Positions 32,661-42,833 are shown, numbered from the stretch's first letter. The stretch is 64,000 bases of DNA from JBEKCD01 sp050015055 (GCA_050015055.1 JBEKCD010000012.1:65220-129219); one strand, 5' to 3'. Translations and numbers: made by a program. Notes: generated by a model from the letters alone, not told the origin.

Positions 32661-35096
32661 TCAGTTTGAGAAGCTTTCAATTCCTATCACTTGCTGATCC
32701 TCTTTCAGATGTCCAAGCATGCTCTCAACCATCTCCTTTTTTGTCGCCAATCTACCAACAGCATGGTGGGTTCCGTTGGTTTTCGAAGCAATGAGTTGTG
32801 TCACCTCGAATCCGTAGGTCTCACGACCGTAAGCATGCGGATTGGTGTTCACAACTATCGTGTGTATTCTTTCGTGTTTGATCAATCTGGAGACGGAGAA
32901 CACATCGCTTACCGCCAAGTCTTCATACTCTCTAACTATTACTCGAGCTTCCTCTATACGACGGAACTCGCCAGTCTCAAGGCTCTTCTTAAGAGGGACA
33001 TTCGCGCTGCCATCAGTGACAATTACCATCACGGGCACGGTCGAAGGATCTCGTCGTTTAGCCTCCTTCAAAACTTCCCAAGCTTTTAACATTCCTGTGG
33101 CAAGTGGTGTGTAGCCACTCACGCGCAAACCGACAAGCTTGTTGGCTACAACCCTCAGGTTTGTTATGGGATGCTGAACAACAACGGCGCCAAGATCCTT
33201 CAACGCTACTATCCCAACGCGATCTCTGTATCTGTGAGCGTCACCATGAAGCCCAAGCAGCGCCTCTTTGACAGCTCCGAGGTTGAAAAGCATAGAACCG
33301 CTTAAATCAACTACGAAAACCATCGTTAGAGCAGCCTTATGATATCTTAACTTTTCTCGCAGGTCTTCAACAAGTATTTTCAACGCAACATCTGTGGGTT
33401 TTTCGCGACTCTTCTGCTTTCTCGAAGCTTCTCGGATCGTGGCTGGGATGTGTATGTCTGAAGCCCTTCCGTGAGGGAACGTCCAACCGTAAGGTCTGCC
33501 TCTTTGGCTCGCGGTTACTGCTTGGGCATGCCTTCCGATATGAGCGGCGCGTCTTCTTGTTTTGATTCCTCCCATTTTTAGGTAGAACTTGGACGGCGAA
33601 ACGACCTTCGTTCCCGGTCCAGTCATGATTGGATAGCCTTCGGAAACGCTTGAGCTAACCGCGTTGCCAACAGTGGGAATTCCAGATCCGCTTTTTTTCG
33701 CCTCAACCTTCTCTTCGAGAACTTCTCCCCTCAGCTTTTTGGTTCCCTTAAGCAGCCCTTCAGCTGCGGTTGCATTCTCAGGGCTTTTCTTCAGTTTTCT
33801 TCCCATACCGAACATAGCGCCCCCAAGGACCCTATTGAGGACCAGGCGCATCTTTGTCCGCGCATTGTTGGTTTTAGTGGAAGCATTATCTTTGTTTGCC
33901 CGTTCTTCTTCCTGTTCGCTAGCATCCTTTTTCACCCAAAACATTGTTTTCCCCTTGAACACATGCTTCTTTTCCGATTGTTTCTTCGTCGCAGTGCCAG
34001 ATTTCTCAAGCTGGAAGACATTCTTTAGAGATGCTGAGAAGGTTTCCTTTATTTCTTGGCTGGTCGCGGGTTCTATGAAGCCGCCTTCCCTCGTCCTGTG
34101 ACTCAGAGTGAGATCGGCAGCAACCAGGATGTCATTAGGGGTGACTTCTGTTCTGCCTTCAAATGCTGCCAAGGTTGCGGAAGCCTTAGCAATAATGATG
34201 TCAGGCCTTAAACCATCGACCTTCAAATCTAAGCATGCCTTGGAAATACTCTTGAGGAGATCTTCCGAGAAAACTATTCGGTCCAGCACTTTTCTTGCTT
34301 CAACTATCCTTCTCCGCAGCTCGTCCTGCATCGGCACGTATTTTTCATAGAACTTTTCAGGTTCAGCTTCAAACCCCATCGTTCTCTTGACAACTTCGAC
34401 CCTGTCCTCGATGGACGTTATGGTTCCGACAGTAACTGACAACGGGAAACGATCAAGAAGTTGGGGTCTTAGTTCTCCTTCTTCCGGGTTCATGGTTCCG
34501 ATGAATATGAAGCGGGACGGGTGACTTACAGAAACGCCTTCCCTTTCAACTATGTTCCATCCAGTAGCTGCAGCGTCCAATAAATCGTCCGCTATATGGT
34601 CTGGCAGCAGATTGACTTCATCCACGTAGAGGATGTTCTGATTTGCCTCTGCAAGAATTCCAGGTTCCAGCGCTTCTATCCCCTGCCTTATTGCCTTCTC
34701 AACGTCCAGACTTCCAATTACTCTGTCCTCCGTGGCTCCAAGAGGCAGGTCAACAACAACCATTTCTCTCTCTTCGACTGGCACCTTATCGTCCTTTTTA
34801 TATTTTGCAAGGCATAATGGACACATGTTAGATGGGTCATCAGGACTACAGTTAAATGGACAACCCTCAACCGTTCTTATTCTTGGAAGAATGTCTGCCA
34901 AAGATCGAACTATCGTGCTTTTCCCTGATCCTTTCGGCCCTCTTATGAGCACTCCACCGATCTTAGGGTTGATTGCGTTTATCAAAATGGCCAGTTTGAG
35001 GTTGTCCATGTCTACAATCGCAGAGAATGGAAGAACAAACCTTTTTCTTTGAGTAGCCAAACTGGGCTCACGAATCAATATATGATGGGACTCCAA
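32661..35096 (-). CDS. Magnesium-chelatase-like ChlI-ChlD fusion (MoxR-type AAA+ plus VWA)
   Basis: 811 residues. The N-terminal AAA+ part has Walker A GPKGSGKSTIVRSL, a four-cysteine insertion (CPFNCSPDDPSNMCPLC), Walker B NILYVDEVNLLPDH and arginine-finger region FIGTMNPEEGELRPQLLDRF. A long charged linker (about 355-560) follows, then a VWA domain with the MIDAS motif VVDLSGSMLFN and VTDGSAN. This is the I+D subunit fusion of Mg/Co chelatases, which drives metal insertion into tetrapyrroles together with a large H/CobN subunit. No such subunit is in the window. In archaea the partner is probably a cobaltochelatase-like protein for cobamides; that is inference. Confidence 0.85.
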   Translation of the reverse strand: MESHHILIREPSLATQRKRFVLPFSAIVDMDNLKLAILINAINPKIGGVLIRGPKGSGKSTIVRSLADILPRIRTVEGCPFNCSPDDPSNMCPLCLAKYKKDDKVPVEEREMVVVDLPLGATEDRVIGSLDVEKAIRQGIEALEPGILAEANQNILYVDEVNLLPDHIADDLLDAAATGWNIVEREGVSVSHPSRFIFIGTMNPEEGELRPQLLDRFPLSVTVGTITSIEDRVEVVKRTMGFEAEPEKFYEKYVPMQDELRRRIVEARKVLDRIVFSEDLLKSISKACLDLKVDGLRPDIIIAKASATLAAFEGRTEVTPNDILVAADLTLSHRTREGGFIEPATSQEIKETFSASLKNVFQLEKSGTATKKQSEKKHVFKGKTMFWVKKDASEQEEERANKDNASTKTNNARTKMRLVLNRVLGGAMFGMGRKLKKSPENATAAEGLLKGTKKLRGEVLEEKVEAKKSGSGIPTVGNAVSSSVSEGYPIMTGPGTKVVSPSKFYLKMGGIKTRRRAAHIGRHAQAVTASQRGRPYGWTFPHGRASDIHIPATIREASRKQKSREKPTDVALKILVEDLREKLRYHKAALTMVFVVDLSGSMLFNLGAVKEALLGLHGDAHRYRDRVGIVALKDLGAVVVQHPITNLRVVANKLVGLRVSGYTPLATGMLKAWEVLKEAKRRDPSTVPVMVIVTDGSANVPLKKSLETGEFRRIEEARVIVREYEDLAVSDVFSVSRLIKHERIHTIVVNTNPHAYGRETYGFEVTQLIASKTNGTHHAVGRLATKKEMVESMLGHLKEDQQVIGIESFSN

Positions 35097-35351
35097 GCTA
35101 TTAGTTTTGGCTTCACATTAGGCCAAGGGCGGAAAACTACTAATGATGACGGCCTGTAGGAGAAAGAATTTCAAGACAAAAGCTAGAAAAAGAGAAGACC
35201 GTGAGAGCGTCTTTATTGCGGCGCCGGTTCAAATTCATCCGGCGTGAAAAGCCAGCGGGTTGTAGCCCCTAGTCTAGGATGCGAGCTGAGGATTTTCTTT
35301 CGGAAAAAGAGATTAAGGAATGACGCGTATTGTATGCTTCAAATATCGGAC

Positions 35352-35576
35352 ATGGCCGAGGCGTTAAATGTGGGACGCATTGATAAGGGCGTGAAGTGCA
35401 GCGTGTCAGGCTGCGGGCGAGAAGCAGTTCGTTCACTCTCTGGTGAAAAGGTGAAGGCTGCCAGTCTCAAAGTGGGCAATGAGAAGCGGGCTTACCTCTG
35501 CAAAGAACATTACAAAGAGTACAAGAAGAAGACAAAGAAAGATAAGCAGTTTGAGAAATGGCGCTACAGCGCCTAG
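35352..35576 (+). CDS. Small zinc-finger-like archaeal protein upstream of thrS
   Basis: 74 residues from the ATG at 35352 (an open frame back to 35244 has no conserved features). Cys pair in KCSVSGCGRE and a Cys/His pair in YLCKEHYKEYKKK suggest a zinc ribbon; the tail is very basic. It ends 20 bp before the ThrRS start, so the two are probably co-transcribed. Function unknown; RNA or ribosome binding would suit its charge. Confidence 0.7.
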   Translation: MAEALNVGRIDKGVKCSVSGCGREAVRSLSGEKVKAASLKVGNEKRAYLCKEHYKEYKKKTKKDKQFEKWRYSA

Positions 35577-35596
35577 AATCGGGAGGCATGTGTTCC

Positions 35597-37465
35597 ATGC
35601 GAATATTGCAGTTGCACTCAGATTTTATCGCCTACAGACCGGTGAAGAAAGAAGTTGCCAACGCTGAGGAAGCTGAAAAGAAAGAGGTTCGTTTGGAAGA
35701 AGTGGTCGTCCTGTTCACGGCAGTGGAGGAAGCCGACGACAGAACAGTAGCCCAGAGAGCCATAGACGAGGTTCAGACTTTCCTTTCAAAGCAGAAGATA
35801 AACCGTATCTTGATTTACCCCTATGCACACTTGAGCAGCAATCTGGCTAAGCCGTCAGAGGCCTTGAAGACTGTGAAGGCCATGGAAGCTTACGCGAGGA
35901 AGAAGGGCATAGAAACATTCCGCGCACCCTTCGGCTGGAACAAACAGTTCACAATTTCAATAAAAGGACACCCCCTCGCCGAGCAGTCCCGCGTAATATT
36001 GCCCACGAAGGCTGAGAAGAAGGAAGAAGAAAAGATTTCGGAAGCAGCTAAAGCTGAAGAAAAACTCAAATCCTTCTGGTACATTCTCCAGCCAGACGGA
36101 AAACTTGTTCCAGTTGAAGACTTCAACTTCAAAGGACACGAAAATCTCGAGAAATTCACGAAATATGAAATATCCAAGGTTCGGGCAAGCCAGCAGATGC
36201 CGCCCCACGTGACTTTGATGAAAAGACTGGAAATCGCAGACTACGAACTTGGAAGTGACCCTGGCAACATCCGCTGGTATCCCAAAGGACGGCTTGTCAA
36301 ATCTCTGCTCGAACAGTTTGTAACTGAAAAGATGAACGAGTACGGCGCCATGGAAGTTGAGACTCCGGTTATGTATGATTTTCAACACCCCAGCCTTGCA
36401 GATTACCTGAATCGTTTCCCCGCAAGACAATACCTACTGAAGTCAGAAGACAAAGAATTGTTCCTGCGTTTCGCCGCGTGTTTCGGACAGTTTTTGATGG
36501 TTCACGATGCACAGTTCTCGTACAAACAAATGCCCATGAAAGTCTACGAGTTAACCCGCTACAGTTTCAGAAGAGAAAAAAGCGGAGAAGTCGTTGGCTT
36601 AAAACGTTTGAGAGCTTTCACCATGCCCGACTGCCACGCCTTCTGCACGAACTTGGAGCAGGCAAAAGAAGAATACGCGACAAGGTTCAACCTCTGCATA
36701 CAAATCCTAGGAGAAATAGGTCTATCCGAAAAGGATTATGAAATTGCAGTGCGATTCACCAAAGACTTCTACGAGCAAAACAAAGAGTTCATCGCCTCAT
36801 TAGCAAAAATGGCTGGCAGACCGGTTCTGGCTGAAATGTGGAACGAACGCTTCTTCTACTATGTGCTTAAGTGGGATTTCAACTTCGTAGACAATCAAAA
36901 CAAGGCTGCGGCTCTTTCAACGGACCAGCTCGACGTTGAAAACGCTGAAAGATACGACATAACCTACACCGACGAAAAAGGCCAGAAAAAACACCCCCTA
37001 ATTCTGCACTGCTCTCCGAGTGGAGCGATCGAAAGAGACGTTTACGCGCTGCTTGAAAAAGCGTACAAGGAACAGCAACGCGGCAAGTCGCCTATGCTTC
37101 CGCTGTGGCTCTCGCCGACACAAGTCCGCATAATCCCGATATCGGAAGGTTTCTTGAAGGACGTTGAAAAGATGGCTGAAGAAATGGAAGCGCACCGCAT
37201 CCGGGTGGACATTGATGATCGAGCATTGACCCTGCAGAAAAAAGTGCGCGAGGCCGAGATGGAGTGGGTCCCCTACATAATCGTAGTGGGAAAAAGAGAA
37301 ATTGACTCCGGCATGATTCCGGTAAGGGATAGGGCAGCGAAGAAAGTGCAGAGCATGAAACTTGAGCAGTTGATGAGCGAAATCGAAAAAACAAATCTTA
37401 ACAGACCCTTCAAAGCACTTCCACTGCCGAAGTACCTGTCAAAAAGACCACAATTTCACGGTTAG
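35597..37465 (+). CDS. thrS: Threonyl-tRNA synthetase, archaeal type
   Basis: 622 residues from the ATG at 35597, which stands 10 nt after GGGAGG; two nearer ATGs fit less well. The N-terminal 145 residues are the archaeal D-aminoacyl-tRNA-deacylase-like editing domain (MRILQLHSDFIAYRP, ILIYPYAHLSSNLAKP). Then the class II core: LVKSLLEQFVTEKMNEYGAM, ELTRYSFRREKSGEVVGLKR (motif 2), LHCSPSGAIERDVYALLE (motif 3), and an anticodon-binding domain (LSPTQVRIIPISE, AHRIRVDIDDR). Confidence 0.93.
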   Translation: MRILQLHSDFIAYRPVKKEVANAEEAEKKEVRLEEVVVLFTAVEEADDRTVAQRAIDEVQTFLSKQKINRILIYPYAHLSSNLAKPSEALKTVKAMEAYARKKGIETFRAPFGWNKQFTISIKGHPLAEQSRVILPTKAEKKEEEKISEAAKAEEKLKSFWYILQPDGKLVPVEDFNFKGHENLEKFTKYEISKVRASQQMPPHVTLMKRLEIADYELGSDPGNIRWYPKGRLVKSLLEQFVTEKMNEYGAMEVETPVMYDFQHPSLADYLNRFPARQYLLKSEDKELFLRFAACFGQFLMVHDAQFSYKQMPMKVYELTRYSFRREKSGEVVGLKRLRAFTMPDCHAFCTNLEQAKEEYATRFNLCIQILGEIGLSEKDYEIAVRFTKDFYEQNKEFIASLAKMAGRPVLAEMWNERFFYYVLKWDFNFVDNQNKAAALSTDQLDVENAERYDITYTDEKGQKKHPLILHCSPSGAIERDVYALLEKAYKEQQRGKSPMLPLWLSPTQVRIIPISEGFLKDVEKMAEEMEAHRIRVDIDDRALTLQKKVREAEMEWVPYIIVVGKREIDSGMIPVRDRAAKKVQSMKLEQLMSEIEKTNLNRPFKALPLPKYLSKRPQFHG

Positions 37466-37547
37466 CAATGACCAAAAACCATTTTTTATCCAAAAAGCAT
37501 ATCAAACTTTGCTTTGATAGACTAGTTTCTGGGTGTGGGGGCCAAGA

Positions 37548-38435
37548 ATGTTGGAGAAAGAACTGCAGGTTTACATCGATGGGGCATATTATCCGAAGGC
37601 ACAAGCAAAGGTTTCAGTTTTCGATCACGGACTGCTCTACGGTGACGGAGTGTTCGAGGGAATCCGTGCGTATAACGGTTCCGTCTTCAAACTGAAAGAA
37701 CATGTTGACAGACTCTACCGTTCAGCTCATATGATAATGCTTGAGATTCCCATGGCAAGAGAGCAGATGGTGCAGACAGTGGTGGAAACGCTACGAAGGA
37801 ACAAACTCAAGGATTCTTACATCCGCCTTGTCGTTACAAGAGGAATAGGGGATTTGGGACTAAACCCAAAAAAGTGTCCAAAGCCCACGATAATCGTAAT
37901 AACCGACACAATTTTGCTCCATAAAGGCGAAGCGAAAGAGAAAGGCGTCACAGCCATGCTCTCATGGGTCAAGAGGGACCCTGTTGATGCGACGTCGCAT
38001 GAGATAAAATCTCTCAACTACCTTAATAGCATACTCGCAAAAATCGAAGCAAACATAAGCGGCGTGGATGAGGCCATATGTCTCGACAAGAACGGCTATG
38101 TGTGTGAAGGAGTAGCAGAGAACATATTCATCGTTAAAGACGGAAAATTGTTTACGCCCCCAAGCTACACGGGCGCGCTTCCAGGAATAACGGCCCAAGA
38201 AGTAATGAGACTCGCCAGGAGACTAGACTTTGAAGTTGAGGAAAAGAACATAACCCCTTACGAACTCTTCAACGCAGAGGAAGTTTTCTTCACAGGAACA
38301 GCCGCTGAAATAGTTCCAGTTAGTGAAATAAACAAGCGGACAATAAACAGCGGAAAACCAGGCCCCATAACCAAGAAGCTGATTGAAGAATTCTTGAAAC
38401 TGGTTTCAGACCCCAAGCAAGGAATACTGATTTAG
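37548..38435 (+). CDS. ilvE: Branched-chain amino acid aminotransferase
   Basis: 295 residues of PLP fold type IV: YIDGAYYPKAQAKVSVFDHG, LLYGDGVFEGIRAYNG, catalytic Lys in SHEIKSLNYLNS, conserved EAICLDKNGYVCEGVAENIF and EVFFTGTAAEIVPV. It transfers the amino group between Leu/Ile/Val and 2-oxoglutarate. The ATG at 37548 follows a GGGG run; a GTG 15 bp earlier is in frame. It converges with the class I aminotransferase. Confidence 0.9.
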   Translation: MLEKELQVYIDGAYYPKAQAKVSVFDHGLLYGDGVFEGIRAYNGSVFKLKEHVDRLYRSAHMIMLEIPMAREQMVQTVVETLRRNKLKDSYIRLVVTRGIGDLGLNPKKCPKPTIIVITDTILLHKGEAKEKGVTAMLSWVKRDPVDATSHEIKSLNYLNSILAKIEANISGVDEAICLDKNGYVCEGVAENIFIVKDGKLFTPPSYTGALPGITAQEVMRLARRLDFEVEEKNITPYELFNAEEVFFTGTAAEIVPVSEINKRTINSGKPGPITKKLIEEFLKLVSDPKQGILI

Positions 38436-38467
38436 TTCACGCTCAAGCGACGCGCGGGTCGATAGAC

Positions 38468-39700
38468 TCAATCCTGCCCTTTGTCCTTCATGAACCCTTC
38501 AACTTTGTCGAGAGCTTCCTCAAGCGTCTCAAGCGGCGGAAGAACGACACCCCTTACGTGACCAGCACCGTAGTCTGGGTCAAACCCTGAGCCGTGCACG
38601 AAAAGAACGCCTGTCTCTTTCAGAAGGTCTAACACAAACTCCATGTCTGTTTTCCACTTTGACCCTATAACGTCGATTTTGGGGAAAACGTAGAACGCGG
38701 CTTCTGGTCTGGCGCAGCTCATCCCTTGGATTTCATTCAGTCTTTTCCAAGCGTATTTACTTCTTTGCCGAAGCTTTCCAACAGTCACCTTGATGTGATC
38801 TTGCGGGCCGTTCAAGGCAGCTACTCCCGCCTTTTGAACTGGTGTGTTCGCGCAAAGTCTTATCCTTGCTTCTTTTTCGACACACTGTTTAAACTCTTGC
38901 AACCGCCCGTCAGGGCTGTAGAAGTACAGATAACCAAGTCTCCAGCCGGTCATAAGGTATGCCTTGGAGAAACCGTTCAGCCCTATCACTGGAACGTCCC
39001 CTGCAACGCGCGCCGTGCTGACAGACCTCTTTTCGAACACTAACTGATCATAGATTTCGTCTGACAAGACCGGAACGTCGTACTCTCCCGCAAGGTTCAG
39101 AATCTGTCTAATGACCTTTTCCTCATAAAGCGCACCACAAGGGTTGTTGGGATTGATAATCACTATTCCGCACGTTTTTTTTGATATCTTGCTTCTAAGA
39201 TCATCGATGTTCGGTTGCCAGCCGTTTTCTTCGACCGTCTCGTACGTTACTGGTTTTCCGTTGAAGAATTTGGCGTAGGAAATGTAAGGCGGATATGTCG
39301 GTCCTGGAAGAAGAATTTCATCCCCTGCGTCGATGAGGGCCGCCATTGCCATTTGGATACCCTCTGAAATTCCCGAAGTGACAATCACGTCTTCGGCTGA
39401 GACTTCCACGCCGTTGACCCTTTTTTCCTTGTTGCTGATTGCTTCTCTGAGCTCGGGCAATCCTTCGGAAGGAGAGTAGGCGTTGGCTCCCTCTTCGACA
39501 GCCTTCACCAAGGCCTGCTTGATGTGCTGCGGAGTGTCAAAATCAAAAGCGTTAGGGTCTCCTATGTTCAAATAGTAAATCTTCTTCCCAGTCTTTGCAA
39601 CTTGTCTTGCGTGAATTACGACATCGCGTATCGCATACTCTATGGTTCGCACCCTTTCAGTGGTCTTCACGTTAGTCAAGGTCATCCTCTTCTTTGACAA
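38468..39700 (-). CDS. Class I/II aminotransferase (alanine/aspartate type)
   Basis: 410 residues, PLP fold type I: YYLNIGDPNAFDFDTP, AYSPSEGLPELREAISN, IVTSGISEGIQMAMAALID, GIVIINPNNPCGALY, VLSDEIYDQLVF and the PLP-Lys in LNGFSKAYLMTGWRLGY. Probably an alanine aminotransferase-like enzyme linking amino acids to pyruvate/2-oxoglutarate; aspartate as substrate is also possible. Beside IlvE it fits amino acid fermentation or synthesis. Confidence 0.86.
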   Translation of the reverse strand: MSKKRMTLTNVKTTERVRTIEYAIRDVVIHARQVAKTGKKIYYLNIGDPNAFDFDTPQHIKQALVKAVEEGANAYSPSEGLPELREAISNKEKRVNGVEVSAEDVIVTSGISEGIQMAMAALIDAGDEILLPGPTYPPYISYAKFFNGKPVTYETVEENGWQPNIDDLRSKISKKTCGIVIINPNNPCGALYEEKVIRQILNLAGEYDVPVLSDEIYDQLVFEKRSVSTARVAGDVPVIGLNGFSKAYLMTGWRLGYLYFYSPDGRLQEFKQCVEKEARIRLCANTPVQKAGVAALNGPQDHIKVTVGKLRQRSKYAWKRLNEIQGMSCARPEAAFYVFPKIDVIGSKWKTDMEFVLDLLKETGVLFVHGSGFDPDYGAGHVRGVVLPPLETLEEALDKVEGFMKDKGQD

Positions 39701-39740
39701 GGGTTTGTCTGAAAATGAAATAAGGATTGTGGAAAGTCTG

Positions 39741-41420
39741 CTAGACTTTCAATGTTATTGATGCTTGGAACCCGTCCGCCGTCTGAACGACGACGGTTAC
39801 ATCTTGGCCAGCATAGGGGCTCCAGTTCCACGGACAGGTAATCGTCTGTTCGGTTCCTGCAGCAAGTGGGTATCCTGGGCTAATCTGCGGGTACGATATC
39901 GTTCCATCAATTGTCTGTGTCCCGTTTTCAGCTTGTATGAATATCTGTGTGATGTTCGCATTTGTTTTGGAGAACTGGCTGTTACTGACTGTGACGTTCA
40001 TGTATGGATTTCCAAGCGAGAAGTCTGAGAATGAAACGCTCGATATTTCGAAGTATGTCACGTTCGCTCGGAATGGCAGAAGAAGAGAATTGTTCCCGTC
40101 GTCGTAGGTTGCATGGACCGTTATATTTGCGCTCTGTCCGACGAAACTGGACCAGTTGAAATCGCAAACAAAGGCAGCTTGCCCACTTGCAGCCAACAAT
40201 GGTGAGCTTATGTTGATTGCGTTATTGTTGAAATCTATTTCAGTTACGTTGATTTGCCCCAGCGAATAGTGAAGGTTTGTTACGTTTACTGTGAAATGCC
40301 CAGTGCCGCCTAAGTCAAATTCTGTTTGGTCCACTCTCGCCGCGACCTCCGCGGGGGTTGTGAACGTTGTGGTTTGCGAAACAAAGCCCTGGGTGGTGAA
40401 GACCGTTACGCCAATGGTCATGTTGCGGTAGCTTTCGTTGGCCCAGTCCCAATCGCAGTTGAGGGTGACGCTGACATTCACGTCGAGGGGATAAGGAAGA
40501 GCCGGGTTCGAAAGGGTTCCGTTTATCACGTCGGTGATGTTGCCGTGTGCGATCGTGATGTTTGCAATGTTGACAGGTGTTGTCGAATCTGGAGAGTTAG
40601 AGAGCGTCACGTTGATTTGGTGTGAACTTGTTTCATTGAACTGAACGTTGTCAACCAGCAGGAGCGCGGAGGCATTAACCTTTTCGGTGACCTGGGCATT
40701 GTAACCTTCGTGTGTTTCAGCCACGACAACAGGCGCAGAGTGTCCTTGCCAATCGTAGAAGCATGTAAAAGTTAGGGTGTTACTTGTATTGATGACTTCT
40801 GGAAGAATCGTGCTCACAGCTGAAACATTTGCGCCGTCGATTGAAACGCCAGTTAACGTCAAGTTTATGGCTGAATTCGCGTCGTTTTCAACGAGCATGA
40901 CGAAGGATTTCACGGTCTGCGTTCCGTTGAAGAATGCTGTGGCTGTCAACTTGACAAATGATGGTTGAACCGTATACGTAGCCCCTATACCACTCGGAGG
41001 GGACACATTTACTGTGATGTTTTCTCCCGCATAAGCACCCCAATTGAAGTTACATCGAACCGTCGCGGATGCTCCTACATCAAGAAACACGGGGAGCAAC
41101 GGATTAGTATCCGTCACATTGAACACGCTGGTTTCATTGGCCACCGTGACGTAGATGCTGGTAATGCTCGTTCCAGATGATGAATAGGACGGGTTCAGAA
41201 CTGCCACGTCAAAGTAATCTGCGTGATACAGTGGAAAATTGGCACTCGTAATGGATAGACTCACATTGCTCGGAGTTGCGAAGAAAGGTGCAATAGCCCA
41301 CATGTAAGAAATAAGCCCACCTAATATTGCTGCCGCAAGAATTAACAACACGGCAAGAATAGTCGAAACCGCCCTAAAATCCTTTTGTATCCGCAAATTA
41401 TGCCCTCCAATTTCCAGCAA
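39741..41420 (-). CDS. Pilin-like secreted repeat protein
   Basis: 559 residues. The N-terminus has a class III (type IV pilin/archaellin-like) signal: basic stretch then RAVSTILAVLLILAAAILGG as hydrophobic helix. The extracellular part consists of about five beta-sandwich repeats near 100 residues each, every one closing with a Cys and Trp block: VRCNFNWGAYAGENITV, FTCFYDWQG, LNCDWDWANESYRN, FVCDFNWSSFVGQ, ITCPWNWSPYAGQDVTV. Rich in NxS/T sequons. Likely a surface filament subunit or adhesin; no partner genes for pilus assembly are in the window. Confidence 0.75.
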   Translation of the reverse strand: MLEIGGHNLRIQKDFRAVSTILAVLLILAAAILGGLISYMWAIAPFFATPSNVSLSITSANFPLYHADYFDVAVLNPSYSSSGTSITSIYVTVANETSVFNVTDTNPLLPVFLDVGASATVRCNFNWGAYAGENITVNVSPPSGIGATYTVQPSFVKLTATAFFNGTQTVKSFVMLVENDANSAINLTLTGVSIDGANVSAVSTILPEVINTSNTLTFTCFYDWQGHSAPVVVAETHEGYNAQVTEKVNASALLLVDNVQFNETSSHQINVTLSNSPDSTTPVNIANITIAHGNITDVINGTLSNPALPYPLDVNVSVTLNCDWDWANESYRNMTIGVTVFTTQGFVSQTTTFTTPAEVAARVDQTEFDLGGTGHFTVNVTNLHYSLGQINVTEIDFNNNAINISSPLLAASGQAAFVCDFNWSSFVGQSANITVHATYDDGNNSLLLPFRANVTYFEISSVSFSDFSLGNPYMNVTVSNSQFSKTNANITQIFIQAENGTQTIDGTISYPQISPGYPLAAGTEQTITCPWNWSPYAGQDVTVVVQTADGFQASITLKV

Positions 41421-41546
41421 TGCTGTAAAACATATTTCTCGGAAGTAGATAAGCGTTCTCTTATAATGTGAACCTCAATCAGTCAAGAGGACTAAGTTTA
41501 AATCTTCTCTTATTTCATAATTGGCTTCCAAGTTTGGAGATGCGCC

Positions 41547-42833
41547 ATGGCAGAGTACGATGTAGTTGCAGTAGGCGCAGGAATCATAGGTCTGTCAACA
41601 GCTTATCACCTAAAAACCCGAAACCCCAACCTGAAAATCCTAGTTATCGACAAGAGAGGTGCTGCAGGCCAAGGCAGCACTGCGAAGAGCGCAGCCGCAT
41701 TTCGCTGTCTTTTCGCCTCTCGCACAAACTTTGCCTTGGCCGATTCATCCGCAGAATTCTATAAACACGTACAGAGCGAACTGCACATCGATTTGAAGCT
41801 GCGGTGGGCCGGCTACCTGTGGTTCTTTGACGAGGACGGCTACCGCAAAATGCTCCCCGTCCTAAAGGAACTGAGCGCCAAAGGCTTCCAATACAAAGAA
41901 TACGACGAGGCTGAACTAGCCAGAAAGCTTGAGATGAGAACAACCTTTGCGGATGACGAAGAAGCAAAAATGATGGGTCTAGGAAATGTTCACATGGGAA
42001 TACTGATTCCCAAAGCAGGCCTAATCGACGTTGACTCCCTTGTGAAGTTTTACGAGTCAGAGTTTCTGAAGCTTGGAGGAAAAATTCAGTTCAACACCGA
42101 CGTCAAGGAAGTAATCGTTGAACCCCGTCAGCCTCTAGGTATACCTGGTGAACCGTACTTCTGGCAGGACGCAACAATAACGGGGGTTAAAACCAGCAGA
42201 GGCCCAATAAAAGCCAAGAAGACGATAATCGCAGCAGGGGCTTGGGCTTCACAGTTGCTGGATCCGGTTGGAATTGAATGCTTCATCAAGGCCAAGAAGC
42301 GGCAGGTCTTCTCGATTAAAGCAAAAACCGAGGGGTTAAAAAAACTGTTGCTGTCAAAGGAGTTCACAAACGCCGGATGCTTACCGTTCACGATTCTTCC
42401 CAAACCTACAGCCTACATTCGACCCGCTCCCGAAGAGGATGCCTTATGGCTGGCGTACGCTGACGAGTTTCCAAGAGCGTTCAAGATTGAAGAGGAACCT
42501 GAGCCCGAAGAAAACTACTACAGGTACGGCCTGTACCAAATCATGGTAAAATACTTCCCACAGTTTACGGACTGCCAACCCTTCTCAGCCTTCGCCGGAT
42601 TGTACGAAATAAACAGCATCGATGGCCAACCGATAATCTTCGAAGAAAACGGTATGATGCTCGTCGGAGGTGCAAGCGGGAGCGGCATATTGAAGGCCGA
42701 TTCAATCGGGAGAATAGCGGCAGCACTCTGCGAAGAGGAAGAATACGCCCTTCTGTACGGAGACAGAAAATTCCGAGTGAGCGACTTAGGTCTGAAGAAA
42801 AGAAGTGTTGAACCCGAAAAACTGGTAATATAG
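41547..42833 (+). CDS. FAD-dependent oxidoreductase (DAO / sarcosine oxidase beta-like family)
   Basis: 428 residues. FAD-binding Rossmann motif DVVAVGAGIIGLSTAYHL, ribose Glu/Asp region LVIDKRGAAGQGSTAKSAAA, then the DAO second FAD segment KKTIIAAGAWASQLLD and a C-terminal GSGILKADSIGRIAAAL. The family oxidises secondary amines, amino acids or glycerol phosphate. It stands 74 bp before AOR paralogue 3 on the same strand, so it may produce the aldehyde or imino product that AOR 3 uses. The substrate is not readable. Confidence 0.82.
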   Translation: MAEYDVVAVGAGIIGLSTAYHLKTRNPNLKILVIDKRGAAGQGSTAKSAAAFRCLFASRTNFALADSSAEFYKHVQSELHIDLKLRWAGYLWFFDEDGYRKMLPVLKELSAKGFQYKEYDEAELARKLEMRTTFADDEEAKMMGLGNVHMGILIPKAGLIDVDSLVKFYESEFLKLGGKIQFNTDVKEVIVEPRQPLGIPGEPYFWQDATITGVKTSRGPIKAKKTIIAAGAWASQLLDPVGIECFIKAKKRQVFSIKAKTEGLKKLLLSKEFTNAGCLPFTILPKPTAYIRPAPEEDALWLAYADEFPRAFKIEEEPEPEENYYRYGLYQIMVKYFPQFTDCQPFSAFAGLYEINSIDGQPIIFEENGMMLVGGASGSGILKADSIGRIAAALCEEEEYALLYGDRKFRVSDLGLKKRSVEPEKLVI

